Assembly: GCF_001467745.1 (NCBI RefSeq) | Contig: NZ_LNYG01000013.1 | Span: forward strand, 1,978,292 to 2,042,291 | DNA from: Legionella jamestowniensis | GTDB taxonomy: Bacteria; Pseudomonadota; Gammaproteobacteria; Legionellales; Legionellaceae | Direction of reading: 5' to 3' | DNA: 64,000 nt | Part shown: positions 1 through 9,244 of the stretch, one piece after another | How the letters are laid out: each line of letters begins with the position of its first letter | How positions within the stretch are numbered: position 1 is the first letter of the stretch | Position numbers and translations under genes: made by a program | The notes under the pieces: model-generated | Told to the model about the DNA's origin: nothing | Database searches by the model: none | The model's input: only the letters and a program-made list of their open reading frames with translations

Positions 1-790
1 CAATTAACGATGAGGTTTGCTCTTCCAAAATCCCGGAAATTATTAACATTCCTTCTTTTTTAAGCAAGCCTTTAAATTTACTTTGCAAGTCCATAAGAGG
101 GCCTAACAAAATATTAGCGATTACTATATCTGCATGGACAGTCAGGTTTTCAGGAAAACTAACATACAGTTGCGAAGGGTCATCGACATTGGCCAATGCA
201 TTATTAAGTGTCGCTTGCAGAGCTTGTTCATCAATATCAACCGCATAGGCCTTGGCAGCCCCAAGTTTGAGGGCAGCAAGGGCAAGGATTCCGGAACCAC
301 ACCCATAATCAATTAGTATTTTATCCTGAAGTGAAGCACTATCAAGCCAGGTCAAGCAAAGTGCTGTGGTTGGATGCGTTCCTGTTCCAAAGGCCAGACC
401 AGGGTCAAGGATCAAATTCACAGCCTTAGGCTCAGGAGGCTCTATCCAAGACGGACAAATCCATAAATTTTGGCCAAAACGCTGTGGCTTAAAATCTTTC
501 ATCCACGCTCTTTCCCAATCTTGATCAGGCAGTTGATGGATAGAAAAATTCAACTGCTGATACTGAGGCATGAGATGTCGCATTGCGTTTTGTGCGTCAT
601 TTTCTTCCGCATAAAGGGCATTTACAATCACGTCAGGCCACAAGGGCGTCGTGCCTGGTTCTGGTTCGAGGACAGGAACATCATTTTTATCGGTCAAAGT
701 AATGGATAACGCACCTGCTTCTTCCAGTGCTTCGCTTAATTGCTCAACCTCATCACGGTGGCACTGATCAATCTTTAACTCATACCACAC
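1..790 (-). CDS. prmA: Ribosomal protein L11 methyltransferase PrmA, partial at the window edge
   Basis: It would trimethylate ribosomal protein L11 using S-adenosylmethionine. Translating the minus strand from a GTG at 790 gives a product opening [18 protein letters not shown] class I methyltransferase glycine loop ([13 protein letters not shown]) follows, and then an [11 protein letters not shown] stretch that fits the family's substrate loop. The C-terminus runs off the left edge, leaving about 263 residues. The GTG start overlaps the last 11 bases of accC, so the two genes are translationally coupled and close the aroQ-accB-accC-prmA cluster. The product is clear. The GTG start is chosen because an ATG at 783 is followed at once by a stop in its own frame. 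Confidence 0.9.
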   Translation of the reverse strand, partial: MWYELKIDQCHRDEVEQLSEALEEAGALSITLTDKNDVPVLEPEPGTTPLWPDVIVNALYAEENDAQNAMRHLMPQYQQLNFSIHQLPDQDWERAWMKDFKPQRFGQNLWICPSWIEPPEPKAVNLILDPGLAFGTGTHPTTALCLTWLDSASLQDKILIDYGCGSGILALAALKLGAAKAYAVDIDEQALQATLNNALANVDDPSQLYVSFPENLTVHADIVIANILLGPLMDLQSKFKGLLKKEGMLIISGILEEQTSSLI

Positions 791-2138
791 TGGCTTGTTC
801 CTTTAACATCTTTTCAAGGTAATGAATATTCGTTCCACCTTGCATAAAGGCTTTATCCCTTAAAATACGTTGGTGTAGCTCAATATTCGTTTTAATGCCA
901 TCGATAATAATTTCGTCTAAAGCATTGCGCATTCTGGCAAAGGCTTCTGCACGCGTTTCCCCGTATGCAATTAATTTACCGATCATGGAGTCATAATTCG
1001 GGGGAACGGTATAGCTACTATAAATGTGGGAATCAAAGCGAATGCCAGGGCCACCGGGAGAATGTAATAAACGTACGGTACCGGGTGAGGGCATAAATGT
1101 TCTGGCATCTTCTGCGTTGATACGACATTCAACAGCATGTCCGCGAAATTTAATGTCTTCTTGTCTCAAGGTAAAAGGCATGTCGCTGGCGATTTTAATT
1201 TGCTCTTTAACCAAATCGATTCCGGTAATCATTTCAGTGACGGGATGCTCAACCTGGATGCGGGTATTCATTTCAATAAAATAAAAACACCCATCCTGGT
1301 ACAAAAATTCAAATGTGCCTGCGCCACGATATTTTAATTCCCGACAGGCATTGACTACAGATTCGCCAATTTCGGCGCGCAACTCAGGGCTAATTCCGGG
1401 AGCCGGTGCTTCTTCAATCACTTTTTGATGACGGCGTTGCATGGAGCAGTCACGCTCGCCTAAGTGAATGGCATTTCCCTTGCCATCACCCAGCACTTGA
1501 AATTCGACATGGCGGGGATTTTCTAAAAATTTTTCCATATAGACCATGGAATTATTAAACGCTGCTTTTGCCTCGCTACGAGTCAAGGCTATCGCATTTA
1601 GTAAATTCGATTCTGTGTGAACAACGCGCATACCGCGACCGCCCCCACCACCAGCTGCCTTAATAATTACTGGGTAGCCTATTTTTCGGCCTAACTCAAG
1701 GTTGCGGTCATCATCTTCTGTCAAAGGGCCGTCAGAACCAGGAACGCAGGGGACGCCTGCTTTTTTCATGGCAGCAATGGCAGAAACCTTGTCACCCATT
1801 AAACGAATAGTGTCACCACGTGGGCCGATAAAGCGAAAACCACTTTGCTCAACGATGTCAGCAAAGTCTGCGTTCTCCGATAAAAAACCATAACCGGGAT
1901 GAATGGCTACCGCATCAGTTATTTCTGCAGCAGAAATAATGGCAGGAATGTTTAAATAGCTTTTTTGTGAATTGGCTGGGCCAATGCACACGGTTTCATC
2001 AGCAAGTCGCACATGGAGTAAATCTTTATCCACATCAGAATGTACCGCAACGGTTTGAATACCAAGTTCTTTACAAGCACGTAGAATACGAAGTGCAATT
2101 TCGCCACGATTGGCAATGACAATTTTACTGAGCATCAA
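780..2138 (-). CDS. accC: Acetyl-CoA carboxylase, biotin carboxylase subunit AccC
   Basis: AccC carboxylates the biotin on AccB using ATP and bicarbonate, the first half-reaction of acetyl-CoA carboxylase in fatty acid synthesis. The 452-aa product has the usual AccC length. It has the N-terminal [14 protein letters not shown] motif, an ATP-grasp glycine loop ([12 protein letters not shown] near residue 160), the [16 protein letters not shown] active-site segment near residue 290 and the C-terminal MIGKLIAYG region. It lies 9 bp downstream of accB and overlaps prmA by 11 bp, so it sits in one minus-strand operon. The first two codons are both ATG; either may serve as start. Confidence 0.97.
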   Translation of the reverse strand: MMLSKIVIANRGEIALRILRACKELGIQTVAVHSDVDKDLLHVRLADETVCIGPANSQKSYLNIPAIISAAEITDAVAIHPGYGFLSENADFADIVEQSGFRFIGPRGDTIRLMGDKVSAIAAMKKAGVPCVPGSDGPLTEDDDRNLELGRKIGYPVIIKAAGGGGGRGMRVVHTESNLLNAIALTRSEAKAAFNNSMVYMEKFLENPRHVEFQVLGDGKGNAIHLGERDCSMQRRHQKVIEEAPAPGISPELRAEIGESVVNACRELKYRGAGTFEFLYQDGCFYFIEMNTRIQVEHPVTEMITGIDLVKEQIKIASDMPFTLRQEDIKFRGHAVECRINAEDARTFMPSPGTVRLLHSPGGPGIRFDSHIYSSYTVPPNYDSMIGKLIAYGETRAEAFARMRNALDEIIIDGIKTNIELHQRILRDKAFMQGGTNIHYLEKMLKEQASVV

Positions 2139-2147
2139 TTTACTCTC

Positions 2148-2621
2148 TTATTCTTCAATGACAAACAGGGGTTGATCATATTCAACGGGTTCACCATTAG
2201 CCACCAGAATATCAATTACTTTACCCGCACGATCGGCTTCAATTTCATTAAACATTTTCATTGCTTCAACAATACAAAGCGTGTCTCCTACTTTAACGGT
2301 TTGCCCAATGGTTACAAAAGGGGCTGCATCAGGTGAAGGGGAAGTGTACATGGTACCAACCATGGGAGAACGCACTTTATGACCTTTGGACGCAGGTGCT
2401 GCCGCTTTACTTTCATTGGCTGCAACCGCTGGAGTAGCCGTTGCAGCCTGGGTTGCTGCTTGCTGGAGAGGAGGCGAAACATAACGAATCTGCGAAGGTT
2501 GTTCCATCGAATAGCCATGACGACTCAAACGAACGGATTCTTCACCTTCCTTAATTTCAATTTCAGAGATACCAGTTTCTTCTAATAGCTCGATTAATTT
2601 TTTAATTTTGCGAATATCCAT
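2148..2621 (-). CDS. accB: Biotin carboxyl carrier protein AccB
   Basis: This is the biotin-bearing carrier of acetyl-CoA carboxylase. The 157-aa product has a short N-terminal helical part, an Ala/Pro/Gln-rich flexible linker at about residues 48-80, and a C-terminal biotinyl domain at about 82-157. The biotinylation motif [10 protein letters not shown] places the acceptor at Lys122. Length and layout match standard AccB. It is followed by accC after 9 bp and preceded by aroQ after 13 bp, the common aroQ-accB-accC order of gammaproteobacteria. Confidence 0.97.
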   Translation of the reverse strand: MDIRKIKKLIELLEETGISEIEIKEGEESVRLSRHGYSMEQPSQIRYVSPPLQQAATQAATATPAVAANESKAAAPASKGHKVRSPMVGTMYTSPSPDAAPFVTIGQTVKVGDTLCIVEAMKMFNEIEADRAGKVIDILVANGEPVEYDQPLFVIEE

Positions 2622-2634
2622 TGATAATAACTCT

Positions 2635-3075
2635 CTAGTGATTTAATTCGTTAATAATTGCTTGTAAAGCGAGGGAATAACCCTTAATCCCTAATCCACT
2701 GATAACACCGGCTGCGATATCAGAAAAATAGGAATGCTGGCGAAAAGGCTCGCGAGCATAGATATTACTAATATGCACTTCAATAAAAGGAAGCTTGACT
2801 GCAAGCAACGCATCGCGCAGTGCAATACTGGTATGAGTGAACGCAGCAGGATTTATAATAATATAATCAATGCCCTTCTCTGCAGCCTCGTGAATTAGAG
2901 TAATCAACTCTGCCTCACTATTGCTCTGCTCGCTGGTAAGCATGAAACCAGCAACCTTGGCTTCCTGAATTAATTCTTTATTCAATTCCTCCAGGGTTAC
3001 GCAACCATAGACTTCGGGTTCGCGCAAACCCAGGCGGTTCAAATTGGGGCCATGCAGAACAAGTATCTTTTTCAT
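2635..3075 (-). CDS. aroQ: 3-dehydroquinate dehydratase, type II
   Basis: It converts 3-dehydroquinate to 3-dehydroshikimate in the shikimate pathway. The type II fold is recognised from [20 protein letters not shown] at the N-terminus (catalytic Tyr and Arg), [16 protein letters not shown] near the middle, and [17 protein letters not shown] with the catalytic His. The frame is open 78 bases further upstream, but the ATG at 3075 begins the conserved [11 protein letters not shown] and gives 146 aa, the family's usual size. It is the first gene of the aroQ-accB-accC-prmA operon. Confidence 0.95.
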   Translation of the reverse strand: MKKILVLHGPNLNRLGLREPEVYGCVTLEELNKELIQEAKVAGFMLTSEQSNSEAELITLIHEAAEKGIDYIIINPAAFTHTSIALRDALLAVKLPFIEVHISNIYAREPFRQHSYFSDIAAGVISGLGIKGYSLALQAIINELNH

Positions 3076-3501
3076 GATGAGTTGATTTGACAAAATTGAA
3101 GGAATTCTGCCTGAACTTTGCAATAATGTCCAGATATCCGAGGATATCGGCATGATCTCGGCATAATGTCAGGCATTTTAATAAAACTTGTCTTATAGAG
3201 GCATTTTTTACTGGTAATAAGCGTTTTCTGAAATTAGAATTCAAAACCATGAGGTTTCTAATAAAATATTGTTGACCCAATAGGTACCGTCATCCTTCAC
3301 TCCGTTCCTAAAGACGACCGTCATGTCGAACGCAGTGAGACATCTCCTCATACAAAGCAGCAGATCCCTAACTACGTTCGGGATGACGTCGTCTTTTTGA
3401 TGTTTGACACAGTGTGGTTGGGATGCTCCGGATGACGGTGATTTATGAGGAGAATAGTGTAACTTAACTTGCATGTTCCTTGCTTTGGTGGAGTGAAGTA
3501 A
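3076..3501. other. Intergenic region between divergent aroQ and epmC
   Basis: This 426-base stretch has no gene that I can support. It holds the aroQ promoter region on the right of its start and a 154-bp palindromic element (3286..3439, listed separately). Short open frames here on the minus strand read through the repeat and have no coding character. The last 20 bases carry the ribosome binding site for epmC (GGTGGAGTGAAG). Confidence 0.6.
3286..3439. repeat. MITE-like palindromic element, copy 1
   Basis: The element begins ACCGTCATCC and ends GGATGACGGT, perfect 10-bp terminal inverted repeats. Inside is a second palindromic pair: GTCATGTCGAACGCAGTGAG faces ACTACGTTCGGGATGAC. A second copy, in opposite orientation, lies at about 29757..29885. 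Together they look like a small non-autonomous dispersed repeat. It encodes nothing evident. Confidence 0.75.
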
Positions 3502-4047
3502 TTGATAGATTGTGAACATCGATATGAAGATTTGATTGCTATTTTTGATGATTGTTTTGCCAGCAAATATAAGACACGCCTAGTGAAAGGCAATGATGAA
3601 CCTCTCTATCTCCCTGCAGATGACACCAGGCCTTATCATGCCATTTTTTTCGCCCATGGGTTCTTTAGTAGTGCCCTTCATGAGTGCGCGCATTGGCTAA
3701 TTGCGGGGAAAAAGCGTCGTGAGTTAATTGACTATGGCTACTGGTACGAACCAGATGGGCGTAACGCCGAGCAGCAACAAGTTTTTCAGCGGGTTGAAGC
3801 AAAGCCACAAGCATTGGAATGGATTTTATCAGTTGCTGCTGGTTATCGGTTCAGGGTTAGTATTGATAACCTTAATGGTTCAACTTTCGATGCTGAGGAA
3901 TTTAAACTTGCCATTTATCAAGAGGTTATTTCCTACTGCGAAAGTGGCCTGAGTTCAAGGGCTGCATTATTCAGAGCAGCACTTTGCCACTTTTATAAAA
4001 CTTCTGCACAATTAAAACTCAGTCAATTTGAATTGACGAGTCTGTAA
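3502..4047 (+). CDS. epmC: Elongation factor P hydroxylase EpmC (YfcM family)
   Basis: EpmC hydroxylates the beta-lysyl-lysine side chain of elongation factor P, which helps ribosomes through polyproline stretches. The 181-aa product has the family's length and conserved blocks: NDEPLYLPADD, FAHGFFSSALHECAHW (the HExxH-like metal site), AGKKRRELIDYGYWYEPDGR and VEAKPQALEWILSVAAGYRF. The start is a TTG at 3502: an in-frame stop lies directly upstream, and a GGAG ribosome binding site sits 7-12 bases before it. EpmA, EpmB and EF-P are not in this window. The next gene follows after 68 bp. Confidence 0.9.
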   Translation: MIDCEHRYEDLIAIFDDCFASKYKTRLVKGNDEPLYLPADDTRPYHAIFFAHGFFSSALHECAHWLIAGKKRRELIDYGYWYEPDGRNAEQQQVFQRVEAKPQALEWILSVAAGYRFRVSIDNLNGSTFDAEEFKLAIYQEVISYCESGLSSRAALFRAALCHFYKTSAQLKLSQFELTSL

Positions 4048-4115
4048 GACTGTACTTCAGAGAGGCTTTGCAATACCTTTATTAAGAAGAGTTTTTAAAA
4101 GCAATGGATTGATTT

Positions 4116-5912
4116 ATGTCAACTGTACAGATAACCGATGTTACCTTGCGTGATGCCCATCAATGCTTGATAGCAACACGAATGCGCACTGAAGACATGC
4201 TGCCTGCTTGCCCTAAAATGGACAAAGTGGGTTTTTGGGCTATGGAGGTGTGGGGTGGGGCGACCTTTGATGCGTGTTTGCGTTTTTTAAAAGAAGATCC
4301 GTGGTTGCGTTTGCGCCTGTTACGAAAGGTACTGCCAAACACGCGTTTATCCATGCTATTGCGTGGTCAAAATCTGTTAGGTTATCGACATTATGCGGAT
4401 GATGTCGTGCAAACATTTGTTAAATTGGCTGCTAAAAATGGTGTTGATGTTTTTCGTGTTTTTGACGCACTGAATGATGTTCGAAACTTGCGTGTGGCGC
4501 TTGAAGCGGTAAAGGCTAACAAGAAGCACGCCCAGGGGACAATTTGTTATACAACAAGTCCAGTTCATACGCTCGAAAGCTTTGTTGATTTAGGCAAAGC
4601 CTTGGCTGAAATGGGTTGCGATAGCATTGCAATAAAAGACATGGCCGGATTATTAACCCCCACAGCCACAGTGACTTTATATGAAGCCTTAGCACGGGCA
4701 ACAAAGCTGCCTATTCACCTTCATAGCCATGCTACGTCTGGCCTTGCCAGTATGTGTCATTATGAAGCTATTATTGCAGGCTGTACGCATGTGGATACCG
4801 CCATCTCTTCCTTTTCAGGTGGTGCTTCTCACCCTGCAACGGAATCCTTGGTAGCGGCATTAGCAGGAACGAAATTCGATACGGGGCTGGATTTAAATTT
4901 ATTACTCGATATTGGGGAATATTTTAAAGCAGTCCGCAAAAAATATCATCAGTTTGAAGGTGAGGCACGTGATATTGATCCTCGTGTGCAAGTTTATCAA
5001 GTACCAGGCGGCATGATTTCAAATTTATACAGTCAATTAAAGGAACAGCAGGCGCTTGATAAAATTGATGCGGTACATGCGGAAATTCCACGCGTTCGTC
5101 GTGATTTAGGATATCCCCCTTTAGTTACTCCTACTTCACAAATTGTGGGGACCCAAGCGGTCATGAATGTTCTCACGGGCGAACGTTATAAAACGATTAC
5201 TAATGAAGTTAAATTATATTGCCAGGGTAAATATGGAGCGGCTCCAGGAAAAATTAGCCCTAGCTTGCGCAAAAAAGCGATAGGGCATACCGAAGCCATT
5301 GATGTAAGACCAGCAGATTTAATTCCGCATGAATTAAAACGTTTGCGGCAGGAGATTGGAGAATTGGCCGAAAGTGATGAAGACGTTCTTTCTTATGCCA
5401 TGTTTCCTGAAATTGGAAAGCAATTTTTAGAGCAGCGTAAAAATAATTCACTGCAACCTGAGCCACTCCTACCTGAGCCTGCAGTAAACACGAATGGAAA
5501 TTTATCGGAGTTTGAAATTACGCTTCACGGTGAAAGTTATCATGTGAAAATTGCTGGTTATGGAGAGCGCGAGCAAGGGCAACAGGCTTGCTTTTTGTGG
5601 GTAGACGGCGTACCTGAAGAAGTTATTTTTTTGGAGCAAAATGAAACAGAGGCGGAAGTCCATTCAACTATTAGTGTAAAGAAAAAGACTGGACCTGGTG
5701 ACATTACCGTGGCTATGCCTGGTTCAATTGTTAATGTCATGGTAGAAGCAGGACAAACCGTAAAAGCTAAACAAACACTTCTTGTTCTTGAAGCGATGAA
5801 AATGGAAACAGAGATTCAAGCACCTTTTGACGGTGTCGTGACGGCTATTTTTTGTGAAAAGGGAGATAAAGTGACCCCTGCGCAAGTATTGCTGCATATG
5901 GAGAAAAAATAG
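4116..5912 (+). CDS. oadA: Biotin-dependent carboxyltransferase, OadA / pyruvate carboxylase subunit B type
   Basis: The 598-aa product has an N-terminal carboxyltransferase TIM barrel at about 1-270 (ITDVTLRDAHQCLIATRMRTED, with metal-binding HLHSHATSG), a conserved PYC/OADA domain at about 290-460, a linker, and a C-terminal biotinyl domain ending in LEAMKMETEIQAPFDG with acceptor Lys562. This is the domain order of oxaloacetate decarboxylase alpha. The membrane beta and gamma subunits of the Na+ pump are not nearby. It may therefore work as the B subunit of a two-part pyruvate carboxylase, with a biotin carboxylase encoded elsewhere or with AccC. Some textbook residues differ, such as CPKMDKVGFWAMEVWGG. 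Family certain, reaction uncertain. Confidence 0.85.
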   Translation: MSTVQITDVTLRDAHQCLIATRMRTEDMLPACPKMDKVGFWAMEVWGGATFDACLRFLKEDPWLRLRLLRKVLPNTRLSMLLRGQNLLGYRHYADDVVQTFVKLAAKNGVDVFRVFDALNDVRNLRVALEAVKANKKHAQGTICYTTSPVHTLESFVDLGKALAEMGCDSIAIKDMAGLLTPTATVTLYEALARATKLPIHLHSHATSGLASMCHYEAIIAGCTHVDTAISSFSGGASHPATESLVAALAGTKFDTGLDLNLLLDIGEYFKAVRKKYHQFEGEARDIDPRVQVYQVPGGMISNLYSQLKEQQALDKIDAVHAEIPRVRRDLGYPPLVTPTSQIVGTQAVMNVLTGERYKTITNEVKLYCQGKYGAAPGKISPSLRKKAIGHTEAIDVRPADLIPHELKRLRQEIGELAESDEDVLSYAMFPEIGKQFLEQRKNNSLQPEPLLPEPAVNTNGNLSEFEITLHGESYHVKIAGYGEREQGQQACFLWVDGVPEEVIFLEQNETEAEVHSTISVKKKTGPGDITVAMPGSIVNVMVEAGQTVKAKQTLLVLEAMKMETEIQAPFDGVVTAIFCEKGDKVTPAQVLLHMEKK

Positions 5913-6010
5913 CTGGGATTTAATTAATACAGACTCTAGCGCAATTTCCTCTCTCTAGGTACTGCTACTTGTCCACAGTATCCATGAGGATACTACGCTG
6001 ACTTTAAAAT

Positions 6011-6037
6011 CCTGGATACCGCGAACGAGTCGCGGTA
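6011..6037. repeat. Hairpin repeat (CTGGAT-CCGCG family), copy 1
   Basis: TACCGCG (6017-6023) pairs with CGCGGTA (6031-6037) around a 7-base loop, directly after CTGGA. The same unit recurs at 11095..11122. It lies between the convergent ends of oadA and the Sua5 gene, where it could also act as a bidirectional terminator. Confidence 0.6.
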
Positions 6038-6136
6038 AGTAGGGGATAAGTTGCAAAAAAAACGACTGGATTGCATAGGAATAAGGGTGAATAAGATATA
6101 TAAATCCAAAATCGGATGCTAATGTTTTAAATTTGC

Positions 6137-7093
6137 TTAGGAGCGATGCCCTGCCTTTAAGATCCTTTCTCGAATGCCTTCCCAATGTTCACCAGCGGGA
6201 GGCAGTTCAATAGCTATGGAGGTAGCTTCCGATTGATCGGCACGTCGTAATTGGTAATACAACTCAAACGCGCTCTTATCTACTGAGTCAGGCATTTTGT
6301 AGTATAAATGCGAAGGATGATCTTGCAACTCACCAAAGGTGATCACGTATACGGATTTCTCTTGCTGATAAAATGCTTTAAGTGCTGTTAAGTCTGTAAA
6401 ACAATAAAGTGGTTTTTCCGGTTGATAATGGCTTGCCAATTTGCCAGGTACTCTAATAGCGCTTTCCTCATGCATTGACCGTTGTGGTAAAATCGCTGCA
6501 ATTTCCTGTTCAGTAATCATTCCATGACGCAAAATTTGATAATGGTAAGGAGCTGTCGCGGCTAAAATAGTCGATTCTATCCCTACCTGACAGCGGCCGC
6601 CGTCAAGGATTAATAAATCTTCTTCTTTAAAACTATCACGGACGTGTTCTGCTGTTGTGGGACTGATTTTGCCGAAAGGATTAGCAGAAGGGGCTACTAG
6701 AGGAAAACCGAGATCTTTCAACAGACGGTGTGCAAGGGGGTGTTTGGGACAACGCAGAGCTATCGTGTCTTGCCCTCCAGTAATTAGAGGGTTAACCGCA
6801 TTGATATTGCTTTTAAGGACCAAGGTTAATGGTCCAGGCCAAAATTTGTTAATCAAGGATTGGGCATAATCGGGAATAAAGGAGACCCATTTTAGTAAAT
6901 CCCAGTCCTGCGCCACATGCATGATTAAAGGATGATTGAGAGGCCTTTGCTTCAGTGTATAAATTTTATGAATGGCTTTTTCATTCTCTGCATTTCCAGC
7001 AAGGCCATAGACGGTTTCCGTGGGAATCGCCACGATATCCCCTCGTTTTAAATACGTTTTGGCTAATTCGATATCAGTGGTAATAGTACTCAT
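6137..7093 (-). CDS. tsaC: L-threonylcarbamoyladenylate synthase (Sua5/YrdC/YciO)
   Basis: It makes threonylcarbamoyl-AMP from threonine, bicarbonate and ATP, the first step of the t6A37 modification of ANN-decoding tRNAs. The YrdC domain fills about residues 5-200 (AIPTETVYGLAGNA, KRPLNHPLI-like segment, SAN.FG.SPTTAEHV). At 318 aa it is the long Sua5 form, with an extra C-terminal domain ending in EGIRERILKAGHRS, rather than short TsaC (about 190 aa). It converges on oadA and has its own start region facing proA. The ATG at 7093 begins directly at the conserved region. Confidence 0.92.
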   Translation of the reverse strand: MSTITTDIELAKTYLKRGDIVAIPTETVYGLAGNAENEKAIHKIYTLKQRPLNHPLIMHVAQDWDLLKWVSFIPDYAQSLINKFWPGPLTLVLKSNINAVNPLITGGQDTIALRCPKHPLAHRLLKDLGFPLVAPSANPFGKISPTTAEHVRDSFKEEDLLILDGGRCQVGIESTILAATAPYHYQILRHGMITEQEIAAILPQRSMHEESAIRVPGKLASHYQPEKPLYCFTDLTALKAFYQQEKSVYVITFGELQDHPSHLYYKMPDSVDKSAFELYYQLRRADQSEATSIAIELPPAGEHWEGIRERILKAGHRS

Positions 7094-7500
7094 AAAAAAA
7101 TATTTTAATACGGTAAACCTGAATTATTGCTTAAAACTGCTTTAAGGCAAGCTTTTATCGTTGTATTCGATTTTTGATTCTAGGAAAAATTTTAAACTTT
7201 AATCAAGAAGTATAATAGCGAACCAATTAAATGGAAATTAATTTTAACGTTGTTAATTTGAAAAAAAGAAAAACTATGGTAGTTTGACCAATACCTGTTA
7301 AGATTGCATACCGATTTTAGTAAGCCCAACCTCAAGGAAAAATGCTTACTCTAAAATTCGGAAATCAACTCAACGGGATTTGGTTGTGGGAATAGCGGTT
7401 GCCAGTTTTCTTAACATCTTTTTGTTAGGTAAACATGGAGAGTGTTATCCAAACAAGGCACTCCCGGATGAGATGCCTAAGATATTTAAGGAGTAGAATA
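7094..7500. promoter_or_regulatory. Long leader region upstream of proA, with an imperfect hairpin
   Basis: This 407-base gap separates the divergent tsaC and proA genes. Its striking element is an imperfect inverted repeat at 7311..7361: CCGATTTTAGTAAGC faces GCTTACTCTAAAATTCGG, about 15 pairs with small bulges and an 18-base loop. A ribosome binding site (AAGGAGTAGAATA) precedes ATG 7501. The hairpin could be an operator or a leader RNA structure. I cannot place the promoter with confidence. Confidence 0.45.
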
Positions 7501-9147
7501 ATGCAGACAAATTTTTACCTATTACCCATTGTAGCCAGTTTGGCCCTAACAATGGCTTCCTCTGTTAAGGCAGCTGACCCAGTGTCCTTGCAAACAGAGT
7601 CTTTCAAGCAGTTACAGCAGCAATTCCACATTACCCTACCAGGTGTTAGTAAACCAGCTTCCGCGATTACTATTAATAATTTACAATTTCTCAAACAAAA
7701 TACTGATAAAAATCATATAACTCATATCCGTTTGCAACAAGAATATGCAGGATTTCCAGTGATTGGTGGCTATGCCATTTTACACACTAGTAGCACGGCA
7801 AAGGGTTTATCTCAAACTCAAAAAGATGTCAGTATGAATGGAAAAATTTATCGAGGCTTACAAGAAGAGTTAGGACAGCCATCGGCAGATTTTGTAAAAA
7901 ATGGCCAAGTCGCTTTAGAAAAATTTAAAGCTACGTATCAGGATAAAGAAGTCAGTGCAGAAAAGGTGACTCCTGTAATATATATTGATAGCAATAATCA
8001 AGCGCATTGGGCTTACAACGTTAGTATTTTTGTACGTCATACCGATAAAATTCCTGAAAGACCGACAGCTATTATTGACGCATCCTCCAATAAACCTTTC
8101 ATTCAATGGAATGACATTAAAACTCGTAGGGTTCCTGCCAAAGGAATGGGGTTTGGCGGTAATCAGAAGGTGGGTATGGTGGCTTATGGCAAGGAATTTC
8201 CATTACTGGATATTACCCGTGAGAGAATTGGCGCAACCTGTTATATGGAAAATGAGGATGTCAAAGTTGTGGACATGGAACACGAGTATCATTCCCCGAA
8301 TAAGCCTATGAAGTTTAGATGTAAAAAATCAGTCGATAACACGCTGACTTTCTGGACTGGTCGAGACGGTGATGGGTATGATCGGGATAATGGGGCCTAT
8401 TCACCTACGAATGATGCGCTTTATGCAGGGTATGTGATTAAACATATGTATTCTGATTGGTATCGCGTGCCTGTACTAACAAAAGCTGATGGCTCCCCTA
8501 TGCAGTTAGTAATGCGTGTCCATTACGGTGATGGTTATGAAAATGCTTATTGGGATCCTGAGTTAGAGCAAATGACCTTTGGTGATGGTGAGAGCATGAT
8601 GTATCCTCTAGTATCACTGGGTGTTGGTGGTCATGAAATTAGCCATGGTTTTACCGAACAACATTCAAATCTGAAGTATTATGGGCAATCTGGAGGCATG
8701 AACGAAGCGTTTTCTGACATGGCTGCCCAAGCTGCTGAATTTTATTCAACTGGCAAAAGCAGTTGGCAAATTGGCGCTGAAATTATGAAAGAAGACAGTG
8801 GATGGGATGCACTGCGCTATATGGACAGACCAAGCCGTGATGGGAGCTCGATTGATACTGCTGATGAGTATAATAGTGGTTTGGATGTTCACTATTCCAG
8901 TGGGGTGTACAACCATTTGTTTTATATTTTGGCGAACAAACCCGGTTGGGATACACGCAAAGCATTCGATGTGATGGTGAAGGCCAATATGGATTATTGG
9001 ACTCCGTATTCAACCTTTGATGAGGGCGGGTGTGGCGTACTTTCTGCGGCTAAAGACCTTAACTATTCACTGGATGATGTAAAAGCTTCTCTAGAAGAAG
9101 TTGCAGTTAAGTATGATTTTTGTCGATTAACCGATCTTGCTAAATAA
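7501..9147 (+). CDS. proA: Secreted zinc metalloprotease ProA/Msp (peptidase M4)
   Basis: This resembles the major secreted zinc protease of Legionella, a type II secretion substrate. The 548-aa product starts at ATG 7501, behind a good ribosome binding site. The frame is open 66 bases further up, but only this start puts a signal peptide (about residues 1-24, LLPIVASLALTMASSVKA) at the N-terminus. A propeptide at about 30-200 follows, then the thermolysin-like domain. Zinc ligands are H378 and H382 of HEISH and E402 of GGMNEAFSD, 20 residues on as in thermolysin. The catalytic His lies in the DVHYSSG segment. Length is close to L. pneumophila ProA. Confidence 0.93.
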   Translation: MQTNFYLLPIVASLALTMASSVKAADPVSLQTESFKQLQQQFHITLPGVSKPASAITINNLQFLKQNTDKNHITHIRLQQEYAGFPVIGGYAILHTSSTAKGLSQTQKDVSMNGKIYRGLQEELGQPSADFVKNGQVALEKFKATYQDKEVSAEKVTPVIYIDSNNQAHWAYNVSIFVRHTDKIPERPTAIIDASSNKPFIQWNDIKTRRVPAKGMGFGGNQKVGMVAYGKEFPLLDITRERIGATCYMENEDVKVVDMEHEYHSPNKPMKFRCKKSVDNTLTFWTGRDGDGYDRDNGAYSPTNDALYAGYVIKHMYSDWYRVPVLTKADGSPMQLVMRVHYGDGYENAYWDPELEQMTFGDGESMMYPLVSLGVGGHEISHGFTEQHSNLKYYGQSGGMNEAFSDMAAQAAEFYSTGKSSWQIGAEIMKEDSGWDALRYMDRPSRDGSSIDTADEYNSGLDVHYSSGVYNHLFYILANKPGWDTRKAFDVMVKANMDYWTPYSTFDEGGCGVLSAAKDLNYSLDDVKASLEEVAVKYDFCRLTDLAK

Positions 9148-9183
9148 GCGAGTCATTTCAAGTTGGCTTTCTCGCCACTGTTA

Positions 9184-9214
9184 ATAGGTTGGGTCAACCA
9201 CTGGCCTAACCTAT
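9184..9214. terminator. Possible bidirectional terminator after proA
   Basis: ATAGGTTGGG and CCTAACCTAT form a stem with one mismatch, followed by a T/A-rich stretch. It lies between the convergent ends of proA and the alpha/beta hydrolase gene. Confidence 0.4.
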
Positions 9215-9244
9215 TATTATACCACGAAAGGCAAGCTTATTTTC

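Noticed and set aside
7435..7500. Longer N-terminus for ProA
   Set aside because: It would bury the signal peptide behind 22 charged residues; ATG 7501 has the better ribosome binding site.
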